This document shows, in pieces, positions 1 to 7,963 of a DNA stretch of 64,000 bases (position 1 is the stretch's first letter; each line of letters begins with the position of its first letter). Both the position numbers and the translations under genes were made by a program. The DNA is from an uncultured Pontibacter sp. (GTDB lineage: Bacteria; Bacteroidota; Bacteroidia; Cytophagales; Hymenobacteraceae), in contig NZ_CANLMZ010000007.1 of assembly GCF_947492645.1 (NCBI RefSeq), positions 62,001-126,000 of the forward strand. The letters run 5' to 3'. The notes beneath the pieces were generated by a model, which saw only the letters and a list, made by a program, of their open reading frames with translations, made no database searches and was not told the origin of the DNA.

Positions 1-902
1 ATCACACCGCCAAAGGCAGATACAGGGTCAGAGGACAAAGCATTGAGGTAAGCTTCCTTTATGCTTTCGCCGGTAGCGCAACCGCAGGCATTGGTATGCT
101 TAAGTATGGCTACAACCGGTTCTTCAAACTCAGCGGCGAGGGCAACAGCAGCGTCCACGTCTACCAGGTTGTTATAAGATAGCTGCTTGCCATTTAGTTG
201 CTCAAAAAGCTCGTCCAGCTTACCATAGAAGGTGCCTTTTTGGTGTGGGTTTTCGCCGTAGCGTAGTGGGGTAGCCTCACGTATACTTTGCTTAAAAGGT
301 TGCTCCTCGTTACCGGCGTTCAGGTAGTTGAAAATGTGGGTATCGTAGTGTGATGACACATCAAATGCCTTGGCTGCAAAACGCTTACGGTCTTCCAGGT
401 CAGTAGCGCCGTTCTTCTCCTGCAGCAACGCCACCACATCATCATACTGCTCACGCGACGACACGATCAAGACATCTTTAAAATTCTTGGCTGCCGCACG
501 GATAAGTGAAATGCCACCGATGTCGATCTTCTCGATAATATCTGCTTCAGATGCACCCGATGCTACCGTTTCCTCGAAAGGGTATAGATCCACTATAACC
601 AGGTCAATTGGCGGAATCTCAAATTTCTCACGCTCTGAAATATCGCTGTCGTTATCGCGGCGGTGCAGGATGCCGCCAAACACTTTCGGATGAAGCGTTT
701 TCACGCGGCCTCCGAAGATAGACGGATAATCGGTTAGGTCTTCTACGGCTACTACTGCAGCACCTTGCTCTTCCAGGAATGCCTGCGTTCCGCCTGTAGA
801 GTATATCGTTACGTTGTGCTTTTTCAGGAGCTCTACTAATGGCTCCAGGCGGTCTTTGTAGTAAACCGAAATAAGCGCTGATTTAATTTGGACTGGTTGC
901 AT
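1..902 (-). CDS. purH: Bifunctional AICAR formyltransferase / IMP cyclohydrolase (partial, N-terminal part)
   Basis: This enzyme catalyses the last two steps of de novo IMP synthesis in the cytoplasm. The frame opens at ATG (complement of 900-902) and runs off the left edge of the window without a stop, so about 300 N-terminal residues are visible. The N-terminus (MQPVQIKSALISVYYKD) and the motifs STGGT, PSIFGGRVKTLHP and GGILHRR are those of the cyclohydrolase (MGS-like) domain. SDPVSAFGG near the window edge belongs to the start of the formyltransferase domain. It lies directly upstream of the other purine gene, purN, and both are on the minus strand. Identification is secure; only the C-terminal half is missing, because of the window boundary. 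Confidence 0.95.
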   Translation of the reverse strand, partial: MQPVQIKSALISVYYKDRLEPLVELLKKHNVTIYSTGGTQAFLEEQGAAVVAVEDLTDYPSIFGGRVKTLHPKVFGGILHRRDNDSDISEREKFEIPPIDLVIVDLYPFEETVASGASEADIIEKIDIGGISLIRAAAKNFKDVLIVSSREQYDDVVALLQEKNGATDLEDRKRFAAKAFDVSSHYDTHIFNYLNAGNEEQPFKQSIREATPLRYGENPHQKGTFYGKLDELFEQLNGKQLSYNNLVDVDAAVALAAEFEEPVVAILKHTNACGCATGESIKEAYLNALSSDPVSAFGGV

Positions 903-932
903 AGTTTGCGGGTATGGGTTGTTGGTTGATTT

Positions 933-1526
933 CTATAGTTCGTCTTTGTCGAGTAGTAGCTGCTCTACAACTAACGGCAGGTGCTTGTGTTCCAGCTGGA
1001 GTACACGTGCCGCCAATTCCTCAGGGGTATCCTCAGGGTGCACCGGGCAATACTCCTGAAGTATAAACTCACCTTTGTCGTACTCTTCGTTAACATAGTG
1101 TATGCTTATGCCCGACTGTGCCTCACCGGCTTGCACCACGGCTGTATGCACGTTTAGGCCATGCATGCCTTTGCCGCCATATTTTGGCAGCAGGGCAGGG
1201 TGTATGTTGATGATCTTGTTCGGGAAGGCGTGCAGCAGGTTCTCCGGCACCAGCCACAGAAAGCCAGCCAGTACAATCAGGTCGGGGTTAAAGCGCTTTA
1301 CCTGCTCCAGCACTTTATCAGAGTTGTAAAACGCATCTCTGGAAAACAAAAGAGCCGGGACGTGGTAGGTCTCGGCTCGTGTAAGGGCATAGGCTTTCGG
1401 GTTGTTTGAGAACAGGGCGGCCACACGTATTTGTGGGTGGTGCTCAAAGTGCTCGAGCAGGCGCTGCGCATTGCTCCCCGATCCCGAAGCGAAAATGACT
1501 ATATTCTTCTTATCTGGTCGTTCCAA
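933..1526 (-). CDS. purN: Phosphoribosylglycinamide formyltransferase PurN
   Basis: PurN transfers a formyl group from 10-formyl-THF to GAR, the third step of purine synthesis. The glycine-rich FASGSGSN motif near the N-terminus, the HPALLP motif and GISIHYVNEEYDKG are diagnostic, and the length fits the family. No ATG precedes the first conserved motif. An open frame extends to a TTG at 1553, but that TTG is itself the TTTG of a -7 promoter element at 1551-1558. I therefore prefer the in-frame TTG at 1526 (MERPDKKNIVIF). The exact start is uncertain. PurH follows 30 bp downstream on the same strand, so the two probably form one purine transcription unit. Confidence 0.93.
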   Translation of the reverse strand: MERPDKKNIVIFASGSGSNAQRLLEHFEHHPQIRVAALFSNNPKAYALTRAETYHVPALLFSRDAFYNSDKVLEQVKRFNPDLIVLAGFLWLVPENLLHAFPNKIINIHPALLPKYGGKGMHGLNVHTAVVQAGEAQSGISIHYVNEEYDKGEFILQEYCPVHPEDTPEELAARVLQLEHKHLPLVVEQLLLDKDEL

Positions 1527-1550
1527 AAGTATAAGCTTGCTGTGAAGCTG

Positions 1551-1558
1551 CAAATATA
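1551..1558 (-). promoter_or_regulatory. Bacteroidota-type -7 promoter element for purN
   Basis: On the minus strand these bases read TATATTTG, a perfect match to the TAnnTTTG -7 consensus of Bacteroidota. No clear -33 TTG sits at the usual spacing. The element overlaps the most upstream possible start codon of purN and so decides against that start. Confidence 0.5.
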
Positions 1559-1613
1559 GCCAGTTTGGTTTTAGTTGCCAGTAAGTGCAAGTATAAATGT
1601 GTGGGAGAGGAGT

Positions 1614-1681
1614 TGATAACGGTGTAGTGCTATAATATGGGCAAGGCGCAGCCGAAGCCTATATTATGCACCTTGTTATGC
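1614..1681 (-). repeat. attC-like recombination site (integron cassette type)
   Basis: On the minus strand this segment starts with GCATAAC (1675-1681), which contains the TAA stop of the 1676-2155 gene, and ends with GTTATCA (1614-1620). Between them an imperfect stem pairs ATAATATAGGC with GCCCATATTAT, and GGTG with CACC, around a TTCGGCTGCGCCTT centre. These are the R''-L''-L'-R' features of an integron attC site. The R'' box GCATAAC is exactly complementary to the GTTATGC at the other end of the gene (2171-2177), as expected when a cassette was circular before insertion. Functionality is inferred. Confidence 0.55.
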
Positions 1682-2155
1682 CACGTTTATTATATGGCTT
1701 ATTCTTATTATTTCAATTAACTTTTTTAATACTTTTTTTGAAATTATTCTAAAATTTAATTCTATAATAACAAATCTTACAAATACGATTCCTAATAATG
1801 CAGGAAGAATAAGTCCAATAGGATTTTCTACTTCTCTTTGTGAAAGTGTCAATACAATGGAAAGGATTGGAAGCAACACCAAAATTGAGGACAGTATTTT
1901 GTATGTTATATGAATTCTTATTTTGATTGAACCCACTTTCTCTTGAAAATCACCACTTAGAACACAAAAAGCTCCATACTTTGCAGATGAGATTACCTTA
2001 AAACTATTCTCATTGACCATCCCAATAAAAGCCCTATCCGTCGACTCTAGAACAAGTAAGTCGGTATGCTTTGTATTTTGTTTAAGATGATTAAAGGCTA
2101 TAGTATAACCGTCAGGTAATTCAACTTTGTAAACGCGTGAAGGAAATAAATTCAT
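1676..2155 (-). CDS. Hypothetical membrane protein carried on a cassette-like segment
   Basis: I do not recognise this 159-residue protein. The first 80 residues are soluble and beta-rich. Two hydrophobic segments follow (roughly residues 85-105 and 112-132), then a basic, Ile-rich tail. Base composition is clearly more AT-rich than in neighbouring genes, which suggests transfer. The leader is only about 20 nt after a GTTATGC box, and the stop codon lies inside the attC-like site at 1614-1681. Both are usual for integron gene cassettes. Its direction matches the neighbouring purine genes, but it is separate from them. No function can be proposed. Confidence 0.7.
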   Translation of the reverse strand: MNLFPSRVYKVELPDGYTIAFNHLKQNTKHTDLLVLESTDRAFIGMVNENSFKVISSAKYGAFCVLSGDFQEKVGSIKIRIHITYKILSSILVLLPILSIVLTLSQREVENPIGLILPALLGIVFVRFVIIELNFRIISKKVLKKLIEIIRISHIINVA

Positions 2156-2170
2156 ATGACTTAAAATGAT

Positions 2171-2212
2171 GCATAACTAGTGTATAAACGGAACTCTATT
2201 CCGTTTATACAC
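2171..2212 (-). repeat. Cassette-boundary box plus 14-bp perfect hairpin
   Basis: Positions 2171-2177 read GTTATGC on the minus strand, the conserved core at the 5' edge of a cassette. Immediately outside it lies a perfect hairpin: 14-bp arms at 2180-2193 and 2199-2212 (GTGTATAAACGGAA) around a 5-bp loop. It could be the remnant of a second, upstream attC site whose outer box has degenerated, or an unrelated hairpin used as the target. Confidence 0.5.
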
Positions 2213-2298
2213 CCAAATCCGGCGGCTAAACGAAATAAGCTTTATGTTAAATATAGGGATTAGGATTAATACAAGTATAAACTACAGAAGAAAACTTT

Positions 2299-2805
2299 TT
2301 AAGCATTCTTCCCACTCTTCGCCTTCAACGACCAGGTAAACCGAAACTCTGCTACTTTGTCTCCTGCCTCATCCACACCTATACTTGTAGCCACTATTGT
2401 AACTCCCTCGCCGGTTGCTTTTGTGCGTTCTGCCGCCTCCTGAATCTGTTGGCCGTTGTGGCAGGTAAAGGTTATCAAACCAACTGCCTTTTTTGTGAAA
2501 TTAGCTTCCATGTGTGTTACCAGCATGGATACAGCCGGAGTGGATTTATACACATGCATCATGCATAGTACGCCCGTAGAAAGCTCTGCGGCCATACTTA
2601 GGCAAGCAAAATAAATGGATCGGAAGGGGTTTTTATTCAGGTATTTGTAAGGTATGGTAACAGCAGCGCTATCCTCGGAAAGTGACTTAACCCGTAAGCC
2701 CGCTAAATAAGCCATAGGTAACTTAGCTAGCATAAACAGCCTGAACTTGGCAGATGAGTTCACAATTTGCTGAAACGCATTTACAGAAGTGGTTGTGTTT
2801 GCCAT
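2299..2805 (-). CDS. DUF4442-type hotdog-fold thioesterase-like protein
   Basis: This is a 168-residue cytoplasmic protein that resembles the DUF4442 branch of the hotdog-fold acyl-CoA thioesterases. Supporting features are the NKNPFRSIYFACLSMAAELS helix region (about residues 57-77), followed by a strand-rich second half that includes HMEANFTKKA and ends in RFTWSLK. No classical catalytic residue can be assigned with confidence, so the substrate is unknown. The ATG at 2803-2805 is the natural start. The gene stands alone: the cassette lies downstream and a 517-bp gap lies upstream. Confidence 0.7.
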   Translation of the reverse strand: MANTTTSVNAFQQIVNSSAKFRLFMLAKLPMAYLAGLRVKSLSEDSAAVTIPYKYLNKNPFRSIYFACLSMAAELSTGVLCMMHVYKSTPAVSMLVTHMEANFTKKAVGLITFTCHNGQQIQEAAERTKATGEGVTIVATSIGVDEAGDKVAEFRFTWSLKAKSGKNA

Positions 2806-3322
2806 ACGTTAGATGTAAGAATTAAACAGTTAATAACCTTGCCTGCAGGCTGCCATACTACATGTTTTGCTCAATATACTTATTTCCGGATGCGAAGGCC
2901 AGGAATAACTGGCAGTACCTTAAAAGATAGTAAGTGCAGTAAAGCCGAAGCAGGCGTAAAAGCGCTTTCATATTGCGTTTGTGCAGCCTGGGTTGCATCA
3001 TAAAAATTCTTAGCGCTTGGTCTGCAATTCCTGTTTACATCTGCTTTACTAAGGCGCTCTTAAAGCACACGGTTATCGTGCAGCTATTGTTATTTTAAAA
3101 GTGCCTCCGCTTAAAATATAGGGGTAAATATGCCTGTATGCTTCTGTTACTGGCTTATGTATAAACACATCCTATTCAGCACAAACGCTTTGCGAATATT
3201 TTCATCGTTATATCACATCCATTTTTTATAAAATACAGTACTGTACGGTATATATAGCAAGTATTTAATACCCTTACTATAAACTTATTTAAAAACATTG
3301 TTAAAATTAGAATCATAACGAA
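2806..3322. other. Intergenic region with a 12-bp palindrome at 3234-3245
   Basis: No credible gene is present in these 517 bases between two divergent genes. The part next to the secreted-protein gene is AT-rich and holds a perfect 12-bp palindrome, TACAGTACTGTA, at 3234-3245, 78 bp before the start at 3323. It could be an operator. I see no recognisable RNA gene or terminator. Confidence 0.4.
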
Positions 3323-4456
3323 ATGAAAACACCTATACGCTTATGTATTGCTTTATTGCTGGCCCTGATGGCGCAAAGCTATAGCTTTGCCCAAACACCA
3401 ACAGTCAGTACCACACTCAATACCATAACAAATGTCAGGTCGGGTATAACCGAAGAATTTACCGTGACTACCCAAGGGGGTAGTGGGCAAATGGTAGTGG
3501 GCCGTTTCGACTTTGACCCATACCAGCAAGATGATATTGTGCTGCAGTACAAAGGGCCGGGACAGGAAGAGTATACCACTTTAGCTATGAGCACAGAGGG
3601 GGTTGCCATATTTGGTCCGGAGCAGGGTTTTGCTTATGCTGCCGCTGCTACCACCCATAACTTCAGAATACTTTTTGCCAGGGGTATAACATATAACTAT
3701 ACTTTGAGCCTTGTAACGGTAGGGGCAACACCAGAAACTGTAGCCACAGCATCAGGAACTGTAGCAGTAACTACACCTACGCAGTTTCCTACAATAGATG
3801 GCACACTCGATAATGTATCGCAGCAAAAAGGCATTGTAGTAAGCCAGGCAGAAGAGTGGCAGATATTTGTTACAACAAATCAATTTGCCGGTGTAATGGG
3901 TAACATTCAAATTGTATTGGGTACTCCTGCGCAACGCAATAACATAACGCTGCAATACAATGCGAACAGAGCTGCTACGACAGCAGAAGAAGTGGACTTT
4001 CAGCCTTTAGCTTTCAATGAGCAGGGAATTGCTACAATTGGCCCTGCAACAGGAGAGAGATTAACAGAAGAAGGTATAGAGCAGCTTATGAGAGTTACGT
4101 TTGCGCAGCCTGGTGATTATACCTACACACTACGTTTTCTGAGAACAGATGGCAACACACTTGCTACCGTTACAGAGACCGTAACTGCTACTGGTGTAGC
4201 TGGTATAGGTGATATGATTGGCAATACCCGCATCAGCGTTTACCCTACACTTGCCAACGGTGCCGTAAGAGTAGATTTGGGCGAGGTTAGAAATGCAAGT
4301 ATAGCAGTTACAGATATGCTGGGCCGTGTAGTAATGCAACTGGAAAAGGCCTCTGGTTCTGTAAACCTGAATACAAGCGGTATGGCCAAAGGCACTTACT
4401 TTGTAAAAGTAATTAAAGGCAAAGAAGTAGCCGGAAGCCGCTTTATAGTAAGATAG
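3323..4456 (+). CDS. Secreted repeat protein with T9SS type A sorting domain
   Basis: This is a 377-residue exported protein. A signal peptide (MKTPIRLCIALLLALMAQS, cleaved after SFAQ) is followed by two beta-rich repeats of about 130 residues (roughly 26-155 and 156-290). Each repeat contains a GPxxGxx motif (FGPEQGFAYA, IGPATGERLT) and ends with a TYTLxL-type strand. The last 80 residues (VYPTLANGAVRVDL to a C-terminal IVR) form a Por-type C-terminal sorting domain, so it should cross the outer membrane by type IX secretion. The next gene is a longer paralogue with the same repeat. It has no enzyme motif; a surface or structural role is an inference. Confidence 0.85.
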   Translation: MKTPIRLCIALLLALMAQSYSFAQTPTVSTTLNTITNVRSGITEEFTVTTQGGSGQMVVGRFDFDPYQQDDIVLQYKGPGQEEYTTLAMSTEGVAIFGPEQGFAYAAAATTHNFRILFARGITYNYTLSLVTVGATPETVATASGTVAVTTPTQFPTIDGTLDNVSQQKGIVVSQAEEWQIFVTTNQFAGVMGNIQIVLGTPAQRNNITLQYNANRAATTAEEVDFQPLAFNEQGIATIGPATGERLTEEGIEQLMRVTFAQPGDYTYTLRFLRTDGNTLATVTETVTATGVAGIGDMIGNTRISVYPTLANGAVRVDLGEVRNASIAVTDMLGRVVMQLEKASGSVNLNTSGMAKGTYFVKVIKGKEVAGSRFIVR

Positions 4457-4480
4457 CTTCTTTTACACTTTATACTTACG

Positions 4481-4520
4481 CACCAAAAGAGCTCACAACT
4501 AATTGTGGGCTCTTTTGGTG
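4481..4520 (+). terminator. Rho-independent terminator
   Basis: An 18-bp stem with one G-T mismatch (CACCAAAAGAGC arm at 4481, partner ending at 4520) and a 4-base loop lies 24 bp after the stop of the secreted-protein gene. There is no long T tract beyond the stem, but the arms themselves end in a T-rich run. Confidence 0.75.
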
Positions 4521-4726
4521 TGTCTGCTTTACTATGATTTATACTTGTAATGTATGGCTTTAAGCCGGTAACTAAAGTAAGTGTTCCTTAAAAAAGGTTA
4601 CCGTTATCTTTTTCGTAAAAGTGTTCCTGCTGCAAAATCATAAATAAGTTTTGCCCGTAATAAATAGTTTAACCACGCACTTTTTTATCACACAAATTAT
4701 CTGTTAACCACCTAAATTTTTACTTG

Positions 4727-6613
4727 ATGAAAACATATCTACGCCTGTTTACAATCACGCTTATAGCCTTTTTGGGCGCAATAGGCAATGCCCTGGCACA
4801 AGGGCCAACCATAAGCAGTACCCTGGGAGGTGCTGAAGATGTAAAATTAAATGAAGCAGTAGCATTTACTGTTACAACTACAAGAGGAAATGCCGCCGAA
4901 GGCACCATGGTGAAAGGCCGAATGGTTTTACTTGGTGACAATATTCCTTTCCAGAGCGAAAACATAAAGTTGGAGTACCTAGAAGCCGGCTCAGACCCTC
5001 AAGTGTGGCTACCGTTGCCTGTTTCGTCGGAGGGTGTGGCCGCGTTTGGGCCTGAAGATGGATTTCCGTTGGCAGATGCCATAAGCAGCTTCAGAATAAC
5101 TTTCTCCGCTGTCGGTACATACAACTATACTTTAGAACTGCGCAATGCAAGCACGAACGCTATCGTTGCCTCTGCAACTGAAGCAGTAAGCGTTACCTTT
5201 AAAGAGCCTACCATCAACACTACACTAGACAACATCAGTCAGCAGGATGTAATTGCAACCGGGGCAGAGGTGTTATTCCGTGTTTTTTTGGAGGCAGAAG
5301 ATAGAGAAGGCCAGGTAGCCACTACCAGGCTGGTATTAAATAACCCAGCAGACCGCACCAAATTTACGCTGCAGTATGCTACCAATGTAGAACTTGGCAC
5401 CGACTTCGAGACCTTAACTGTTGGAGAGGATGGCATTCTTGTTTTCGGCCCTGAAGAGGGCTTCCCTCTAGCAGATACGGACAGGTTATTTAAAATCACT
5501 TTTTCGGAGGCAGGTACTTATGAGTATGCCGTACAAGTGCTGATAGGAGGTGATGTTGTTGGCTTCTCTAACGAAACAGTTACAGTAGTAGAGGGAGGAG
5601 CCTCTATTGCCAGTACGTTAAATGACGCTACACTTGAGTTAAACACAGCAGCGCAATTTACTGTGTCGGTAAACAGAGGAGCCTGGGGAGAGGATAACTT
5701 GTACAGAGTAAGAGTAACGCTGGACGATCCGGAGCAGGCAGAGACCTTTGCTTTGGCAACTGCAGACGGAACTCCTCTAGCTTTTGATGCAAACGGTGTA
5801 GCATATTACGGCGATGCCGCAGGCTTTACACTTGCAGAAAACGTTACAGAAAACTTTGTGGCTACAGCTACTGACTACGGCACCTATAACTACCGGCTTG
5901 AGTTGCTTCGTTTGGTGCCCGACCAGGACCCGCAGGTAATTGCCAGCTCTGAAGAGAGCGCCGTAGTTCCTTTTGAAAGTGCCACCGTTGCTACCACGCT
6001 TAATGGCAAGCAAGTAGAAAGAGACGTTGCCACCACGTTTACAGTAACTGTTACACCTAACGATCAGGATCCTACTACCATGGTGCAGGGTCGCTTAACT
6101 TTAGCCAATCCGGAGCAGGCAGCCAATGTGGCGTTGGAGTACCAGGATGAAGCCGGAGCGTACCAACCGATAAACTTTAGTAACGGTGTTGCCTTAATTG
6201 GTCCTGCTGCAGGTATGGCGTTAAGCGATGTAAACGGACTTAACTTTAGAGTATCCTTTAATGCTGCCGGTACCTATGCTTATACTTTAGACCTGGTTGA
6301 GGTAGATGGCGACGTAATTGCTACTGTAAATGAGAGTGTTGAAGCACTTACACCAACCAGCATCAAGAAGGGCTTCGAAAAAGGCGGCTTTGCCGTGTAC
6401 CCAACGCTTACAACGGGTGCCGTAAAAGTTGACCTTGTAAACGCCAGAAATGCAAACATACAGGTTGTAGACCTTATAGGTCGTACTGTAGCTGCTCAAG
6501 ACAATGCAAACGGTGTTGTTGAGCTTGATCTAAGCCGAGTAGCAAAAGGTACTTACATCATCAAGATTCAGGATGGCAGTAACATTAACACACAGCGTGT
6601 AGTGGTACGCTAA
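4727..6613 (+). CDS. Secreted four-repeat protein with T9SS type A sorting domain
   Basis: This 628-residue protein is a paralogue of the preceding one. It has a signal peptide ending in ALAQ (about residue 25) and four beta-rich repeats of 125-135 residues (about 28-155, 156-288, 289-417, 418-542). The repeats share openings of the type TxxxTLN, a G-x-A-x-x-G-F centre (FGPEDGFPLAD, FGPEEGFPLAD, YGDAAGFTLAE, IGPAAGMALSD) and a GTYxYxLxL closing strand. The C-terminal 80 residues (VYPTLTTGAVKVDL to VVVR) are a T9SS sorting domain. I chose the ATG at 4727 rather than the TTG one codon earlier. The strong repeat identity suggests growth by internal duplication. The function is unknown; an extracellular matrix or adhesive role is plausible. 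Confidence 0.85.
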   Translation: MKTYLRLFTITLIAFLGAIGNALAQGPTISSTLGGAEDVKLNEAVAFTVTTTRGNAAEGTMVKGRMVLLGDNIPFQSENIKLEYLEAGSDPQVWLPLPVSSEGVAAFGPEDGFPLADAISSFRITFSAVGTYNYTLELRNASTNAIVASATEAVSVTFKEPTINTTLDNISQQDVIATGAEVLFRVFLEAEDREGQVATTRLVLNNPADRTKFTLQYATNVELGTDFETLTVGEDGILVFGPEEGFPLADTDRLFKITFSEAGTYEYAVQVLIGGDVVGFSNETVTVVEGGASIASTLNDATLELNTAAQFTVSVNRGAWGEDNLYRVRVTLDDPEQAETFALATADGTPLAFDANGVAYYGDAAGFTLAENVTENFVATATDYGTYNYRLELLRLVPDQDPQVIASSEESAVVPFESATVATTLNGKQVERDVATTFTVTVTPNDQDPTTMVQGRLTLANPEQAANVALEYQDEAGAYQPINFSNGVALIGPAAGMALSDVNGLNFRVSFNAAGTYAYTLDLVEVDGDVIATVNESVEALTPTSIKKGFEKGGFAVYPTLTTGAVKVDLVNARNANIQVVDLIGRTVAAQDNANGVVELDLSRVAKGTYIIKIQDGSNINTQRVVVR

Positions 6614-6628
6614 TCATACTTGCACATT

Positions 6629-6666
6629 AAAAAGGGGGCCGGTGAATAATCACCAGCCCCCTTTTT
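6629..6666 (+). terminator. Bidirectional terminator between convergent genes
   Basis: A strong hairpin whose arms read AAAAAGGGGGCCGGTGA and its near-complement, ending in CCCCCTTTTTG, lies 15 bp after the secreted-protein gene and just before the convergent prenyltransferase. A/T runs on both sides suit termination from both directions. Confidence 0.85.
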
Positions 6667-6685
6667 GTTTTGGGATGCTTATACT

Positions 6686-7531
6686 TTATAGTACAAACAG
6701 CATAGATAGTATACCTGTCAGCATGATTAACTTATTTAAATTACTGAGGTAAGTAAAGTCTCTTTTGCGGTCTGCCCGGATGAGCTTTAGCAGCAGCCAT
6801 ATGCTTGGTGCCAGTACAAGTATAACCATGTATAAATCGTGCTGCAGCGAAGTTCTGGGGTGAAGTATAACAACCACCAGAAACGCCTGGAAAGCAGCGA
6901 TAAGGGGATAAAGCACTAACTTCGTATTTCTCAACCCGGCTACTATAGGAAGTGTTCGGCAGTCAAAGGAGGCATCGCCTTTCACATCCTCCATGTCTTT
7001 GATTATCTCCCGGATAAGCGATATGAGTAAAGCAAAAAGAGAATAGCCAATCGTAATATTGTTAAGCGTATCCGCATAAACAGCCACTATCAACAACATG
7101 GAGGCAGACAGCAATGAGATAACCACGTTCCCGATCAGCAGCATCTTTTTTAAACGAGCAGAGTAACCCCACAGCAGCAATACAGCCCCAAGGTTGATTA
7201 AGCCTACAGGTATAGACAGGAGCAAGCCGCCCGCTACGCCGATAAAGGAAAGTATAAGGTGGGCAAACATGGCTCTTCTGCGTCTGATCTTCCGGCCAAC
7301 CAGCATCCTGTCCGGCTTATTGATGGCATCTATCTTTACATCGTAGTAATCGTTGATTATGTAGCCGGCCGCAGCAATAAGAACAGTATATAAAGTAAGC
7401 AGCAGGAAACCGGGCTCTAAGGCTTTGCTCCAGTTCACTCCCTCGGCTAGCAAGCATGCCTGCACAAGCGCCTGACTTAAAACTATAAGTATAAGGTTAG
7501 GGAAGCGGACGAGGCGAAGTATAGTTTTCAC
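6686..7531 (-). CDS. UbiA-family prenyltransferase (geranylgeranylglycerol-phosphate geranylgeranyltransferase-like)
   Basis: This is a 281-residue integral membrane protein with 8-9 predicted membrane helices. The two Asp-rich metal-diphosphate motifs of the UbiA superfamily are present: NDYYDVKIDAINKPDR at residues 60-75 and DMEDVKGD near residue 178. Members of this Bacteroidota branch are commonly annotated as geranylgeranylglycerol-phosphate geranylgeranyltransferase. The true acceptor cannot be read from sequence and could be a quinone or heme precursor. In related genomes this gene often lies with the KdsC-type phosphatase and the DUF2520 gene. Here they lie close by, interrupted by cspA and the fdx-iscX pair. 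Confidence 0.85.
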   Translation of the reverse strand: MKTILRLVRFPNLILIVLSQALVQACLLAEGVNWSKALEPGFLLLTLYTVLIAAAGYIINDYYDVKIDAINKPDRMLVGRKIRRRRAMFAHLILSFIGVAGGLLLSIPVGLINLGAVLLLWGYSARLKKMLLIGNVVISLLSASMLLIVAVYADTLNNITIGYSLFALLISLIREIIKDMEDVKGDASFDCRTLPIVAGLRNTKLVLYPLIAAFQAFLVVVILHPRTSLQHDLYMVILVLAPSIWLLLKLIRADRKRDFTYLSNLNKLIMLTGILSMLFVL

Positions 7532-7588
7532 AAATGGTAATCTCTTAGCTTCTGTAAAGATAACGCCCCTTCCGGTAAAGGCAAGTCA

Positions 7589-7620
7589 TAAAAAAAAGCC
7601 CTTGCATCAAACAAGGGCTT
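7589..7620 (-). terminator. Rho-independent terminator of the cold-shock gene
   Basis: On the minus strand a 9-bp stem (AAGCCCTTG at 7612-7620 paired with 7596-7604) is followed by a run of T. It lies 28 bp after the cold-shock gene. Confidence 0.85.
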
Positions 7621-7648
7621 CTTCTGTAACGGCAGAGTATATGTTTAT

Positions 7649-7843
7649 CTATATTCTTTTCACGTTTACAGCGTTGATGCCTTTTTTGCCTTCTTGTGTG
7701 TCAAACTCCACGCGGTCGTGCTGCTGAATTTGAACACCGTTTAGGCCTGTTACATGCACAAAAAAATCTTCATTGGTCTCATCTTCCGTAATGAAACCGA
7801 AACCTTTTGATTCAATAAAGAACTTTACTTTTCCTGTTTTCAT
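7649..7843 (-). CDS. Cold-shock domain protein (CspA family)
   Basis: This 64-residue single cold-shock domain protein binds single-stranded nucleic acid and is expected to act as an RNA chaperone. RNP1 (KGFGFI) and RNP2 (FFVHV) are intact, and the length is typical of the family. I chose the ATG at 7843 (MKTGKVKFF), where the domain starts; an upstream in-frame start at 7909 would add 22 AT-rich, non-conserved residues. The roughly 120 bp upstream are very AT-rich and probably hold the promoter and a structured leader. A terminator follows at 7589-7620. Confidence 0.93.
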   Translation of the reverse strand: MKTGKVKFFIESKGFGFITEDETNEDFFVHVTGLNGVQIQQHDRVEFDTQEGKKGINAVNVKRI

Positions 7844-7963
7844 AAAAATGAATAAAATAATTGTAATTAATTCTAATCGAAATGTACTGAATAGTTTTAA
7901 TATATGCAATACTATATTAAGAGAAAATTTATATTGAATTGTAGAAAAGACATAAAAAGTAGA

